Shown here piece after piece: positions 34,788-47,836 of a stretch of 64,000 nucleotides of DNA. Made by a program: the position numbers and the translations under genes. This DNA is from Eutypella sp. D-1 (Eukaryota; Ascomycota; Sordariomycetes; Xylariales; Diatrypaceae), in the NCBI GenBank assembly GCA_023313575.1, contig JAJTTP010000019.1, positions 124,001-188,000 of the forward strand, written 5' to 3'. Numbering within the stretch: position 1 is the first letter of the stretch; every line of letters begins with the position of its first letter. The notes under the pieces are model-generated. The model did not search any database and was not told the origin of the DNA. It worked only from the letters and a program-made list of their open reading frames with translations.

Positions 34788-37711
34788 CTATTGCGGTAGT
34801 GGCGGAAGCGCCTTGTCGAAACTGTCGCGACTGGTTTCTCTGTCACCGTGGTCCCTCTTCATGCCCATATCGATATAGCTAGTTTTGGGGGGCGTCGGCG
34901 GTCCTCTGCCCCCTATGCCGTGGGGTCCTAGATCTGTATAGCCATCGTGGCGTTCAGAAGGCGTGTAGGGCCGAGGTCCCCCGCTGCTCTGTCCACGCAT
35001 CGACCCTGCCTCCGCCGTCTCCTCAACGACCGGGAGCACTGCATTAGAGCTGGATCTCGCAACGGTCGTGCTGATTATACGTTCTGGAACTCGGTCCTCC
35101 TTAGCAACGTCCTGTTCATATTTCGTAGCCTGTTTCAAGGCCTTCTCGACGGTAGGGTTCGACTCGGGCGCGAGCGGGCTTCTCATACCTGGGGGAGCGG
35201 GAGGGAGGTAAGTAGGGGCGGGCGGCACGTGATCCTCGCTCTGTGACATAAGGCCATCGGTCTCCATCGCCGCCGCTGCGGCCTCGCGTTCGAGCGCATC
35301 TCGTTCGGCTTGTTCCGCTGACATGGTGATGCCGGCCATAAAGTTGATGAACCGCTCGCCGTATTCTTGTGGTGGAAGGGCCGATATCTGAGTGCGTTCG
35401 CTTGATAAGCCTTTCCAGAAGTGCTCGATCTTCTTGATAATGCCATACTAGAAGGTACGTTAGCTCCTCGATCAATTTTCAGGAAAATCCATAGATCTCT
35501 AGGGTCTCACGTGTGTTAGGCAGTCGATGACGCCAAGGTAATAGACTTCTTCGCCAGGTGAGCTATCCTCGTGAGTAGCCCGCAACCCGCCATCATCGCT
35601 GTAGAAAAGGCCTCCCCGACTTTGCCCTTCCTCCAGCTCGCTTGGCATTCGATCCGCAGTTTGGCCCAGAGGAATCGGCCTCTCAGCCTTCACCATCTGT
35701 CTCAGTTCCCTGGCCTTGCGCGCGCTCTCCAACTTCGACGGCGTCCGCATGAGCGCGGGGTTTGGATCATCAGCCGAGTTGTCGCCACCAGGGTTGAAGA
35801 CCTGAAGGGTCTTATCCCGTAGGTTCTCTTCGTTTCCTTTGCGCAGGTCGTGGATACCGATCAGAAGCGAGTAATCCATTATGCCCAACTTCTGCAAGAG
35901 CCGTACGTCTTGCTGAAGCTGACGCATGAAGAGCTGCTTTTTCTGGATGCCCAACTCGAGATGCCGTTTTCGCCTAAGCCAGTTGAGGTCCTTCAAGGTG
36001 GCCCGGGGGTTCTTTTCCAGATCATCCTCCTTATAGTCTCGTCCTACTGTAGAGCCCTTCAGGTCGAAGGTTGTGTGGATGTCGCGATGCGGGGGGAATA
36101 GGTTGTTCATGACGACAAAGTGAATCTTCTTGCCGTAGGGCATCTTGACGCGGTGCAGTCCATAGAACTGGGACAGCAGCGTATTGGGATTATCAATCAC
36201 GTGGTTGTAGTAGTCCCTGAGTATTTTTCGTAGGAATTTGTGCTCGGCATGATGAATCGTCTTGATGATGTACTTGTAATCTCGGGAATAGTAGAAGAAG
36301 CTACCACTCTTACCCGGAGACCCGAGCTCGGAAAGGATATACTTCCCGGTGAGCGACATCAGATAGTCGGCGGGGTCCAACTTGAATAGGGCGCGTAAAT
36401 GTCGGAAGACCCAGGGCGCGTAGTCCTTGAATTTGAAGTCATACTTCGCCGATGGTACTAACTCGTTCCCAGCACTGTATTGAGGCATTAAATTTTTGGG
36501 TACATGGGGATGAGAATCACTGGACTGCTTCAGACTTACATGTCGAACGTCGATTTTTGCTTAGCGTCGAAGTCTGCATCAGTCAAGGGTCGATCGAGCT
36601 TGGCATTAGTACGCGAGACAGACACGCGGATGCCCGTCAACATGTTGTAGGCGGTTTCCCAGTTCGCGTGGGACTCGTCGACTTTAGTCCCGACGAGGAC
36701 CCTATCGTCATCTTCCTCTTCCCGTCTTTTCCGTCTCGCACGCTTCTGTCGATATGCTTCGGTCCAACGAGCCGCATCGTCGTCGGGGAGAACCTCATCA
36801 CGATGTATCTCTGAATGAATCGACCGCGTATTACGCCGGCCTAAACTCAAGGACGCTCTTCGGCCACTTGGACCGGCGGTGGGGGAGAAACGGCCGCTCG
36901 CAAAGGCAGTATCGGCCGGGGCATCTTTGCTTGTTGAGCCTCGGTTATTAGGTTGTGGTTTGGGAACTTCCAGGGTGTGACGTTGTCTTAGGGGGTTTGG
37001 AGGGGCGGCCTGGAGTGAGGGTGTAGAAGAGGAACCACCGTAATGCGCGGGCGAAGAATATCTCTGGGGAGGGGCAGCTCCTTGGTGTGGTTGGAGGGCA
37101 TCAGCGGTGTGCACGGTGTGCGTATCACCGTTGAGCTGTGCATGGGGATCGACAGAGTTTTGTTGTAAAGAGTTGCGGGCCGAGGACGGAAGCGTGCCCC
37201 TTTCAATCTGAGGATTTGACATACTAGCGGGAGGCGCATAAGTCCTCTTGGATGACGAAGAGGATAATCTTCCGTTGAAACCGGGGCCGTCGATATCAGA
37301 AGAGTTCTTCAGGTTCTCGTTGGTGTTATTGTTATTTACTCCGTTGGGCATGGGGGATTTCGATCTGCTGCCGAATATGGGGGCCATGGTAACGGGAGTT
37401 TTAGTGGTAGTGGTCGTAGCGGCGGTCTGGGATGAGGATGGGTGGGGGGGATTTGGTGATCTCGAGCGGGAGGAGGAGTTCGTAGAACGGGAACGGGAAG
37501 ATAAAGTGTCGTCGGAGCTGCTCTCGTTGGTCACGTAGCGATCAATATTAGTGGACAGGGCCTTTCCAATAGTAAGATGGTCGTCCTTGAGGTCGTCCTT
37601 GGGAAATTTCGATCCGTCGGCGGCGTGGTAGTATCGAGAATCGTTTAGGTGAATAACGCCGGCATTAGGGACATCGACAGGCGCGTTCTTGCCGCTGAAA
37701 AACGAGGGCAT
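34788..37711 (-). CDS. mss4: Phosphatidylinositol-4-phosphate 5-kinase (Mss4/Its3 type)
   Basis: Three exons: 36540-37711, 35511-36474 and 34788-35447. The introns are 36475-36539 and 35448-35510. The sum is 2796 nt, 931 residues. The kinase makes PI(4,5)P2 at the plasma membrane and controls actin, endocytosis and wall signalling. Residues 1-350 are a Ser/Pro/Asn-rich disordered N-terminus. The PIPK domain begins near [20 protein letters not shown] and shows [39 protein letters not shown] (catalytic and ATP-binding), [13 protein letters not shown] and the activation-loop region [21 protein letters not shown] Pro-rich C-terminal tail follows. The ATG at 37709-37711 is the first in frame. Length and domain order are usual for filamentous fungi. 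Confidence 0.95.
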
Positions 37712-40700
37712 ATTTTGTCAGTCTCCGGCGTCAATCCTCCAAGTACGATTGATGGTGATGATGATGATGATGAATGCGTGATTCCTCTACCGCGTCACTC
37801 GTACAAATATCCGACCAACTTTATTGATACAGTCGTTGTTGTTGTTTTTTTTTCTTCCCCCTTCCCCAGGTAGGATATATAAGTTGGCCGTGGGTAAATA
37901 AGTAATTAACAGTCGGTCATTCACAGCCACAACCGCAACCCAAGCCGAAAGAATCCACGGAGGCGTGATCGGATGTTGGTTTAAGTTTAGTTGGAAAATT
38001 CAAAAAGGACGATGAATCGAACCGTGGGTATCGTTAAAAAAAAAAATGAAAAGGTTGGTTTGTACATTAAAGTTGACGGATTGAAGTCATCGGCGTCGGG
38101 AGTCGGGGAATCGGTATTATCGGTAGGGTCGGGTTATTTGACGATGATTCCTAATGGATTGAATGAAACGAAAACACTGGGAATCAAATATTCTAAGAAG
38201 AAGGAAATGTGCAGGTAAGATAAGAAGAGGGAATAGAGAGGAAAAAGAAGAAAAAGAAAAGAAAAAAAAAAGAAAGAAAGCCCGAAGAAAACAAATTCAA
38301 GTTGAAGTCGATAAGAGTCGATAAAGTCGAAGGATGAGAAAACCGAGGGAGTCGATGAAGTAAAGTGAAGTGCAAGATTTAATTAATTGCGAGCCTTCTC
38401 TTCTTTCTCTATCCTATTTCGGGGTACGGTGTAACGGTAACGGTAAAATGTAACTATCGTCAGGTCGATCGATCGGTTGGTCGGTCGGTTAATCCCTTTT
38501 TTCTTCCCCTTTCCCTATTATTTTTCTTCTTCTTCTCGATATCTTTTTTTTTCTCCCTTTCTGCTTGTATACTACTCGATATAAGGGAAAACGAATGTAT
38601 CAATTAGATAGGGGAGATGTCGAAAAAATGAATGGGGGCCGCGAATGTTGGTAGTCGACGGTAATGGTGGTGATGGTGACAGCCAACGACCCAAGAAGGG
38701 AGGACTTTTTTTTTACAGGTGTTGTTGGATTGACAACATTGAAGATTGAACGAACGAAACGAACGAACGAACAAACAATCAATCACCAGGCCAGACGAGA
38801 CGAGACGAGACAAAACCGGCGATTGGTGTGTTAAGTTCGGGTAGTCCGCGGGTAAGTTGGCAAAGGTCAGTTAGTTAGTTAGTCAGTTCCAGTTAGTTAG
38901 GTTAGCAGTCAAGTTAGGTTAACTTCTTAGGTACCTGGACTACCCAGTTAGAGTAAGTAAGTACCTAGGTACCTAGGTATTTGACTAACGCGGGCCCAGA
39001 CTCTCTGCTCTGTCTCTGCAAACTGCCAGCCAGCCAGCCCTGGAGATTTGCTTGCTATATTACACCTGGGGGCTTACTGCTGCTGCCAGACGGGATGTCC
39101 CCATCTCCCCATCAAATTGATTGATTTGGACCTCTCCTCTCTCTCTGACTGAACGTGGGTCCGACACTAGCGAGCTGGCGGAGGAAGAGCCAATCAATTC
39201 AGCTATTCGAAGGGGGCTTAGGCACGCATGAGTTCAGGGGAGACACTAACGCCAGATAGCGCGAAAAAAAAACAACGTAGGTAGAGGCAGGTGTAAGGTA
39301 TGAGTTGGTTTAGGTGTATGTACGTATGTATGTAAGTAGGTAAGGTAGATAAGTTTATCCGATAATCATGTCAATTGCAATTAAGCAATACAAGTAACAG
39401 GTAGGATACAGCTAATCCCCGAAATCCCGACCATATTTAATTCCCGTATACGGGAGAGTTACTCTTGGCATGAACATGCTCACTTTCCCCGGACAATATC
39501 TAATGCTTCAATTTGTGAAAAAGCTATCATTACTTTGAAGTCGCATAATCTGAAATTCGAATGACTGAAATCGAGTTTTCTATCATAACACACACACATA
39601 CCTGTCAAGTAATCGTGGACATAAAAATTCGGACGCCTCTCAAGTACCTGTCTATCTACATATAGGTAAAGCACCGCCAAGCTACTAATCTCGATGAACG
39701 AATATCAAGCTGTGGCAGCATATTACTTAACTGGATGTATGTATGTATATTATTCAGGTACCCATTGAATCTTAGGTACCCAGCCAGCCGCTATCATGCT
39801 GCTTTTTTTTTTTTTAATATTACAACTCGCGTTAGGTCCGTTCCGGGTCAGGCCGCCCAGGCCGTCATAGCCGTCCGTCCACCACACACGGTCCACATGC
39901 TTTCTCCGGTGGGTAATGTTATGTATGTATGTATGTATGTAGCCCGCGCGGGTTTTTTCTCAGCAGTACAGGGTTCCTCGTCTTCTCTTGTTGATGTAAA
40001 GGTTGTCAAGCGGCAGCTGTTCAAATGGATCTGTTCTGTTTCTGTTCTGCTCGATTGTGATGTGATGGGTGTCGACAATATCCCGTCCCACCCACAGGTT
40101 TTTGCGGGTTTACACATCATTCCTCTCAACTTCCCTCCCCCCACCAGTCTGAGCCACGATTTAATCAATCGATGAAGATATGTATGGAGGGGGAAAAAGA
40201 CAATCCCACAGACAAACAGAGGACGTGATAGAGTCCGGGTCCCCAAATCTCTATCAAATCTCTTGCTCTCTCTCTCTCTCTCATCCACATATCACATGTC
40301 AATAACTCACTCACACGTGCACACCTTGCGCCAAAAAAAAATCACACCTAAGGAAGGAAGGGAACAAAAGAGACCCGGCCTCCGACAACCGTATCGTATG
40401 TACTGCGAAACCAAACTCATTGGTTAAAATCCGTTGATCCTTGGACCCCTAGACCCGATCAGTTAACCGGCCGGGTTTACGATAATAGAAACAAACTTCT
40501 TGTTACCCAGCAGCACCTGACAGATTTCGTATGTAGTACATAGTTACATATTGCCTTAATGGGATATATAATAACTAGTACATTTCTCATCTCACCTTCT
40601 CTTTTCAGCTTCCGCCGCCCGGTCCGCCGCCAGTCAGCTTAGCTCCCTTGTGTGCATTATTGTTATTATTTATTACTACCGCCTACCTAAGTACCTACCG

Positions 40701-42378
40701 TAGGGAGGTATCTGGTCTGCTACCCAGTAATTATCAGCTTAGATGCGAGTTTCCTCGTACATAGTTCGCGCCAGACAAGTAAGTGTCTGGTGTTGTGTTC
40801 TTCAGGCCATCTTTCTTCCCCGGCCGGCTGGCGGCTAACGCATACATATGCAGTAATATAAAATAGGTTTGGTTTTGGGGGAAGGGGGTTCCACGGGGTC
40901 CGTGCTCCCCCTTTGCCGTATCTTCCGCCCGCTGCTGCCCCAAGGGGGTGGTAGGAGAGGAGAGAAAGAGGGACGAACCGACAATCCACCTGGCGTTGCT
41001 TGCCCAGCCCCAGCACATGCCCCAAATAATCAATTATTACGGGGAAACGCCATTGTATGTATACATATTGTATGTAGCCCAGCTGCCCAGGTTAGGCAGG
41101 CAGGCAAGCAGCGAGTGAGCGGTCCCCTGTAGTTATGTAAAAGCCGGGGTGCGTACGAGGTTTAACGCGCAGGTGGCTTGGCAGGACGGGACGGGGAGAT
41201 AAGAAAAAGAACTTTCCCATAATCTCGGTACTAAATCTGAACCCCCTTGAATGAATGAATGAATATAAGTATCAATGTTAAAAAAAGGCGAGAATTTTAA
41301 AAGTCGGAAACCAACAAAAAAAGAGAGAGCGGCAGTGACAAACCACCAGAAGATCGTCTCTCGGGGATCATCGGGGCTTGTTGCGATGTAGCATAGAACC
41401 TTATGAAGTCATTAATCAAAAAAATGACGAGTGAGTTTGCGTAACGTAGGGTAGCCCAGTCCATATTTTATCTCTAAATTTTTATTTTTATTTTTTATTT
41501 TGAAGCAGACGACAGACAACGTGAACTTCATTCCGATTCAGTTTAGCGGTGCATAACCTTTCCCCCTGCAGCCTGATAATGCAATGCATACCTAGGTATA
41601 CATACATAGGCCATTTTCATAAAACGATGTCATGTCATCAATTGTCCTCTTAATCAATGAGGATCATCGCGGGTTTGACATCACACTTCTATATATATCT
41701 TTTATCATTAATTTCTATCTTCATGTGTAGTCATAGAGCATAACCACTACCGGCCGGAGTCGAAAATATACTGGCCCAACTTCAAGGTGGTCCAATATCT
41801 ACATACACCATGGCTAGCCGGGCTGGCTACATATCGTGTAGATAACTGCCCCCTAATCTGCACTGCATACGAAGGAGCTTCATCGAAGCATCAGCAGCGC
41901 ATATGTGCAAGATCACAGGTTGACAGGATTCCTACACATCATCATCAATCGTCTCAGCCACATAGATGTAAAATACTGACGTATCATACAAGAAAGGAGA
42001 TGGTCAAATCGCGGCCCTCCTTTTTTTCTTTTTCTTTTCCGCGCCGTTCCCAAACTCCATCTGTATATACATGCATAGATAGGCAACAATTCGTCATGAA
42101 CGTAATTTGGTTATATACAATACAACACTGGTGATCGTACACACGTAAAAGGGCGATGCATGCTCTCGAGTGATCGCATCCCATCCCACGTATACAAAGG
42201 GGCATGGCGTCGTAGCCCATCGTAGCCCGATCGCACACCCCCGGGATGATTCCTCGTACATAGGTTAGGCTAGGCCCGCGTCGCATATCGGTAGATAGGT
42301 CGTCCAACTTTCCAACCCATTCATTCACCATCATCACCATCATCACCATCATCGTCGTCCTCGTCGTCCTCGTCGTCA
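37712..42378. other. 4.7-kb intergenic region with many simple repeats
   Basis: Upstream region of the PI4P 5-kinase gene and 3' flank of COA6. It contains GAGAC and ACGA runs near 38750-38810, TAGGTACC-type palindromic units near 38930-38990, (TATG)n near 39921-39943, (CT)n near 40262-40281 and (GAAT)n near 41251-41265. No coding frame is recognisable. Its length suggests a complex promoter or unannotated non-coding transcripts. Confidence 0.5.
39920..39943. repeat. (TATG)n microsatellite
   Basis: Consecutive TATG units are readable in the sequence. Confidence 0.75.
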
Positions 42379-42828
42379 TCATCTCCCCACCGCGGAGCCC
42401 AACACACCACCGGCGTCCATCTTATTAGCGCCCTCCTTCTCTAGCTTCTCGATGGTTTGCTTCTTCTTATGCTCCGCGACCCTATATTTCTTGAAGTAGG
42501 TAACCTGCGTGTGGTGGCAAAAAAGTGTAAGTGAGAGTCAAAGTAAAGAGAAGGAAGAAGAAAAAGAAAGAAAGAAAAAACCCACCCAAGCACTCGCACA
42601 GTCCCGCTCAAAGACGGCGTGCTCAGCGGCGCACTCGCGGTCGGCGATGCGGCGGCCCTCGGGGGCGAGGGAGTCGATGACGTTGTGGCGGTCGAGGCAG
42701 GCCCAGAAACCGTCGCGCGCGTCCCAGCACCGCCGCCGCTCCGTCCGGTCCGGCGCCACTGTTCCCTTCCGTACCTCCTCCTTCCGCCGCTCCTCGGGAG
42801 ACGAGCCGAATAGGCCGAATAGACCCAT
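42379..42828 (-). CDS. coa6: Cytochrome c oxidase assembly factor COA6-like
   Basis: Exons 42586-42828 and 42379-42504 with an 81-bp intron; 122 residues. The protein has a twin Cys motif: C34-x9-C44 (CWDARDGFWAC) and C66-x10-C77 (CAAEHAVFERDC). This is the CX9C-CX10C arrangement of the COX6B/COA6 family, followed by the typical SAWVTYFKKYRV helix and a Lys-rich C-terminus. COA6 acts in the mitochondrial intermembrane space, where it is oxidised by Mia40 and helps deliver copper to Cox2. The CX9C-CX10C pair also fits COX6B itself, but the N-terminal GLFG...SPEERRKEEV and the basic tail favour COA6. Confidence 0.88.
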
Positions 42829-44012
42829 CTCGTGTTTCTGTGTGTGGTGTGTGGTGTGTGGTGTCTGGGATTATCGCCGTGCGCGCCACCCCCCTTGGTC
42901 TCTAAGAGTTTGAGTCTAGTTTGCTCTTCTCGGGTCGGGTCTGCTTTGATCTGGGCGTGCGACTTTGAAGAACGATCGATGAGGGGGTTCGGATGACGTC
43001 CGGCCTCGTAAGGTCTAGGATGGATAAGAGAGCTGCTACGTAGAATTCGTTTATAGTTATGTATGCGCGTCTGTCTCTATGGTATCCGGTTTGAAATCGC
43101 AGCTTCAGCTCCGTAGTGTTATGGAATTATTGCCAAGTGAAAGTGAGCATCAAATGTTCTTGAGGTCAAGTTAGCTCCGTCATCGAGGTCTCGACCTCCA
43201 GGAATGTTCGATGTTGCGATTGGGTGGAGAGCAAGCTCTTATCGATAGGGGGATAGCCAGACCCGGCAGGACCTCGCAGCAGGGGTAAGTTACCTACTAT
43301 AAAGTTAGTTACCTAAGCACCCAAGTGCGCCTGGGCAATAACGGGCAGTCGGGACTGTCGTGTCATAATCCATGCAACCAGCCTACTTAATGCACATGCA
43401 CTTACATAGTAGTGTATTTACTTAACTATATGTAATGCTTCTTCAAGTACGAGTAAAGTAATCCCATCATCGCATTACTTCTATCGAAAGAATAAGACGA
43501 GACGAGCTTCTTCAACGATTCCTCTGAATAACAATTCTCGAACTTTCCCCGAACCGAACTAAACATACAGAACACGCAACAAGACAAGTTCCCAGGGAGT
43601 TCGGTCGTCTACAACTGAGCCACGTGAACAAGTCCATCATCTGCCATCTGCCTCTCAACTCCTACATAACTCCTACATACGAAGACGAGACGCATAACCA
43701 CGAGACAAAGCGTATAATAATATCAAATCCCAGCCAGCCAGCCAGCCAGCCAGCCACACAGACTACGATGCGATCATAACTTCCAAACCCCCCATCTATT
43801 TTCATATCATAATTCTTCCCTTCGATGCCTTCCTTCGCGATACACATTTCCACCCCTGGTCCGTCATAAAAACGTCCTCCATCCTTGACCACGAGACGAG
43901 CATAAACCGCCCCAACTCTCGTCTACTAGTTAGCACTCGGCATCGGCATTCCCCTGCACACACGCACACAAAAAGAGAGGCAGACACACACACACACAGA
44001 AAGAGAAAAAAG
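42829..44012. promoter_or_regulatory. Shared divergent promoter region of COA6 and SYS1
   Basis: The two genes are transcribed away from each other across about 1.2 kb. It contains a (CCAG)n tract near 43730-43756 and CA-rich runs immediately before the SYS1 ATG. No specific binding sites can be supported. Confidence 0.45.
43730..43756. repeat. (CCAG)n microsatellite
   Basis: Six consecutive CCAG units are readable. Confidence 0.75.
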
Positions 44013-44780
44013 ATGGCGCGCCGGAGGAGACCCCCGCGGTCCGGCGCCATAGCCGAGCTACCGCCCCTGCGGATCCTGGGCCAGATTGCCGCCCTGCAGT
44101 GCATCTACTACGCCGCGGCGCTGGTGCTGATGCTGTTCGCGACCCTCGTCGCCGGCTCGCGCTTCAGCCTCGACCTCGTCTTCGGCTGGGCCAGCCTGCG
44201 CGGCGACACCACCCACGGCTGGCTCATGGCCTTCGTCTGGCTCTGCTGCGCCGGCGTCATGTACGTTCCTCTCCCCCCTCCTCCCTCTCTGTGTCTCTTT
44301 CTTTTTTGGTTTTAGCTAATGCGCAGGACCTATTTTCCGAAAAATCCACACAGCATCGTCGCCCTCGTAGCCCTGGTCGCCCGCTCGAAACTCGTCCTCG
44401 ACTTCGCGCTGACGCTGCACTTCATCCACCTGCTGGTCGTGACGCTGTACACGGGCTTCCTGCCCCGCAACGCCATGTGGTGGGCCACGGCCGCCGCGTC
44501 CAGCGCCCTCACCGTCGCCGGCGGTACCTACGGATGTCGGTGGCGCGAGCTACGGCCTATAAACTTCGGCGGCGGCGGTGGCGGCGGTGGTGGATCCCAC
44601 CGCGCCGATGCCGGCCCGTCTTCTGACCCCTCCGCCCTCGAAAACGGCCTCGCCGCCGCCAACGATGATGAGGAGCTGGGCTTCTCGCGCGGTAGGGGCA
44701 GGGGACGGGGCAGAGACGGCGCCGGCGAGTACGAGATGGTCGGGTTGAAGGGGGATGGGAGCAGGTTACGGAATGACTGA
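44013..44780 (+). CDS. sys1: Golgi integral membrane protein SYS1
   Basis: Exons 44013-44260 and 44354-44780 with a 93-bp intron (GTACGT, AGCTAATG, CACAG); 224 residues. The sequence has four membrane segments (LQCIYYAAALVLMLFATLV, WLMAFVWLCCAGVIIVALV, LTLHFIHLLVVTLYTGFLP, WWATAAASSALTVAGG). It carries the family signature RSKLVLDFALTLHFIHLLVV. SYS1 sits in the trans-Golgi and recruits the Arl3/ARFRP1 GTPase, and through it Arl1 and golgins. The C-terminal tail is long for the family, with a nine-Gly run and an RGRGRGRGR stretch. An alternative acceptor at GCGCAG (44327) would give a worse frame. Confidence 0.9.
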
Positions 44781-46407
44781 TTTTCCGTCGCTATTTTTTG
44801 GGGGTCTCTCTTCTCTCTCGCAATAGATTTCTGATGGAAACTTCGTCCGGGATCCCGACACCCCCCCCCCCCTAGCCACATCCCATTGGGGTTCTCTTCT
44901 TCTATTTTTGTTAATTCCAATATCATTGTCTCTAATACACATCTCAACATACAAAAAAGCATCGTATGGCGTTTTGGGGCGTTCTTCCTGCCTGTAGGAT
45001 TTCTTTTTATTTGTTAACGGGCAGGGAAGTAAGCAGGCAGGCAAGCAGGCGGGCATAGTGTTTTTGTTTTTCTACCACGATACTCCTCCCACTACCCACC
45101 TATTCAAAATATTACTGAACACTACACCACGCCCATACTTGTTTGTTCTACGTAATTTCGTACTGTCTTATAATGAAATAGGACTCGGGAACAGCTCCCT
45201 TCTTATTCAGTCTCATGCATGCGTATGTGATTCCCGTCACGCAGCCTATAAAAAACGGTAACCGATATAATGGACGACTTGTTCGACGAAGGAGTGGGGG
45301 GCGGGTTGGGTTCCGGGGTAGAATATTGGCAATTCGAGTATCAATGTCTACTTGGGTTGGTATCTAAGAGGGGACGAGAAGCAGTGATGCCAGAGTCAAC
45401 AAAGTATACAGCTACCTGCCTACTAGATCCAGTATATACATATATAAACCTTAGTATAGAAGCTCGTCAGCCCGGCATTCACCTGCGCCATCAGACAACC
45501 CAGCTACGAACCAGGTTCGATGTCTTTGCCGTCAGTTTTGACTGCATAGTACCTACCGATTGCCAGGGAAGGCACAAACACACATACATAGCGCTGGTAG
45601 TTCCCGAGAGAATTGATTACGAAGTCATGAATCCGTATGTGTGTGTGTGTGCGGCTGCCAAGTAAGGAGGCTGAATTCAGGTCCCCTACCTGGTAGTACC
45701 TAACAATGCCTAGCTGCGGGATGTATCTAAGTTTCCGGATTTACTGCAGCCCTAATTAGAGCTAGAACCAGAGCTTTCTACTACATATGTACCTACTGTA
45801 CGCTATACGTAGCCTTTTAAAGTCCGCTGCGGCACGGTTTAGTCAGTCAGTCAGTCAGTCAGTCTATGTACATGTGGACCGGGCTGCAGCTACATAGCTG
45901 CAGGGATAAAAGGGGGTTATCACCCTCAGGCGGGAATGATGCCCCACATCTCCTACGTCATATCCTTTTTTTACGTGCTTGCCCCGGGTTGTATTCTCAC
46001 CACTACCCGACCTCCTACATCAATACATTAATTAGCCTCAACCTGCTTCCATTGAAGTATCAAGAGTAAGATATATCCCGCCGTAAGTCTCAGGCTTTTG
46101 TGAAAGTTGCAAAATCAAAGATCTATCTTCTTATTCGTAACCAGACTTACCTACCTACCTACTTAGAACAGACTTCAAAATCCCATCTGATTAATCAATC
46201 ATCTCGCCCTCCCCGCGGTCTAGAAGCGGCAGAATTAAACATCTCGCAGCAGACACATACTGGCACTGGACCCAGGGTATATTTTTGTGTCTTGTTTGTT
46301 CATAGGTATCCGCGTTTGAACGCATTATTGCACGAGGAAGACGGATTGGAGAAAGAGAGACGTAAAGAAGAGGAAAGTCAACATATCAGAGTAGACACGA
46401 CGCAGCA
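44781..46407. other. Intergenic, no supported gene
   Basis: No coding sequence recognised. Simple repeats include (GT)n near 45638-45652 and (AGTC)n near 45840-45863. Confidence 0.5.
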
Positions 46408-46835
46408 ATGGCAGCCTCCAGCCAGGACTCGAGTCAGGTCGAGCAGACGCCGCTCGAGAACGGGCAGAACAGGTAATCTCCCTCTCCATCCATCCATCCA
46501 TCCATCCATCTATACCCCAGACCCCCCGCTCAAAAAGAAAAGGCCAGGCCAAGCCAACCCAAAGATACTCACAATTCGGCAGAAACATCATCGCCGAGCT
46601 AGCAGAGAGCACAACCGCCGCCGCCGCCGCCGCCGCTGGCACCACCACCACCGACGCCTCCGCGACGGCCGCGAGCTCGGAAGCCCAGGCCGAGGCGGAG
46701 AAGGTGAAGGACCAGATCGACGACGCCGTCGCCAAGGGCCCCAAGAAGGCCGACGAGAACTCCGGCGGCCGCGTCCAGGTCGCTGAGACCGGCGACCTGC
46801 ACGATCTCGCTGCTAGGAGGAGGTCCTCGGCTTGA
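46408..46835 (+). CDS. Small Ala-rich hypothetical protein
   Basis: Exon 46408-46472 (MAASSQDSSQVEQTPLENGQ...) joins exon 46583-46835 through a 110-bp intron containing a (CATC)n tract. The protein has 105 residues. It has a short helical start (NIIAELAEST), a run of seven Ala from GCC repeats, an Ala/Glu-rich probable coiled segment (SEAQAEAEKVKDQIDDAV) and a C-terminus ending DLHDLAARRRSSA. The reading frame is supported by third-position GC preference and clean splicing. The longer frame on the same strand is out of phase with this one. No family recognised. Confidence 0.55.
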
Positions 46836-47836
46836 TTGATTTGCCTCTTTATCACCGTCAGCAGCAGCTTAAGGTGTGTGTGTGTAATAGGGAGGGTGTA
46901 GGTGTAGGTGTAGGTGTAATGATTTATGGGCTTTGTACGATTTTACGGATTGCTTTCTTTTAGTCTCGGTTCCTAGGAAAGAGCCATGCGCGCCGGGCGT
47001 GCGGGCTTCGGGAGGGTTAGTTATGGGGAAATAAGATAAAAGGCAATAGGGAGGATAGGACGGTCGTTTCTTCAACGGGATGGGATATCTCGGCGGCGTA
47101 ATTTTGCTAGGCGTTTTTTGAAAATATTACATAACCTTGAAGGGTCTAACTAGAGCCCGTGACGGGCGCGTTAGGACTCGAGCCGAGATGTATTGCCGAG
47201 TATACGCTTCATCCTCTGAGCTTATCTGCTCCATCCAGATCTCTCCTCGTAAACCGCAAGTCTCGATGTTCCTGTCTACAAGGGGGTTTGTACGTAGTAT
47301 CTAGCTAGTCATTATCCATCACAAATCCCTTATATTCCTTCTCTTTGAAAGGTCTGTCTCGAGTAAAAGAAAGCCCTTCTGTGAGAAGCTCTTTGTAACG
47401 GTCCCCCTCTTCTCCGACACGGGACCAACACACCGATACTGCATTCCTCTCAATGGATTATCCTTGCCTTGCCAGGCAGCCATGTAGCTCAGCAGCAAAC
47501 ACAACAGAATCTTAAAGAAGAGAGGGTAGGTAGGCAGCACCCATGGATGCCCTCCCGCCATATGTACTTTTCCGCAAGCTGGGTAAGTAATCACATAGAA
47601 TAATCTGCCTACCTACTTCCTGGCCTACCAAGCTTCCCAGTAATTTCGGCAATCATCTCTACTATACGCATCATTCAACATCCCGGGCGACTACAACCTC
47701 CATCATATCCCTCGACACACACACACCCTACAAGCTGGATCAGAAAAAAAAAACCTCCAAGCTCTGGAAACCCAAGTATATATATTCGCCAGCACTTTCC
47801 TCCCTCCCTCCCTAACTCGCCCCGCAGTACCGAACC
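46836..47836. other. Intergenic, no supported gene
   Basis: About 1 kb without a recognisable gene. Confidence 0.45.

Noticed and set aside
46100..46786. 228-residue plus-strand frame over the small Ala-rich gene
   Set aside because: It runs through the leader, the intron with (CATC)n and the wrong phase of the exon, giving an artificial Arg-rich tail. The spliced model is better.
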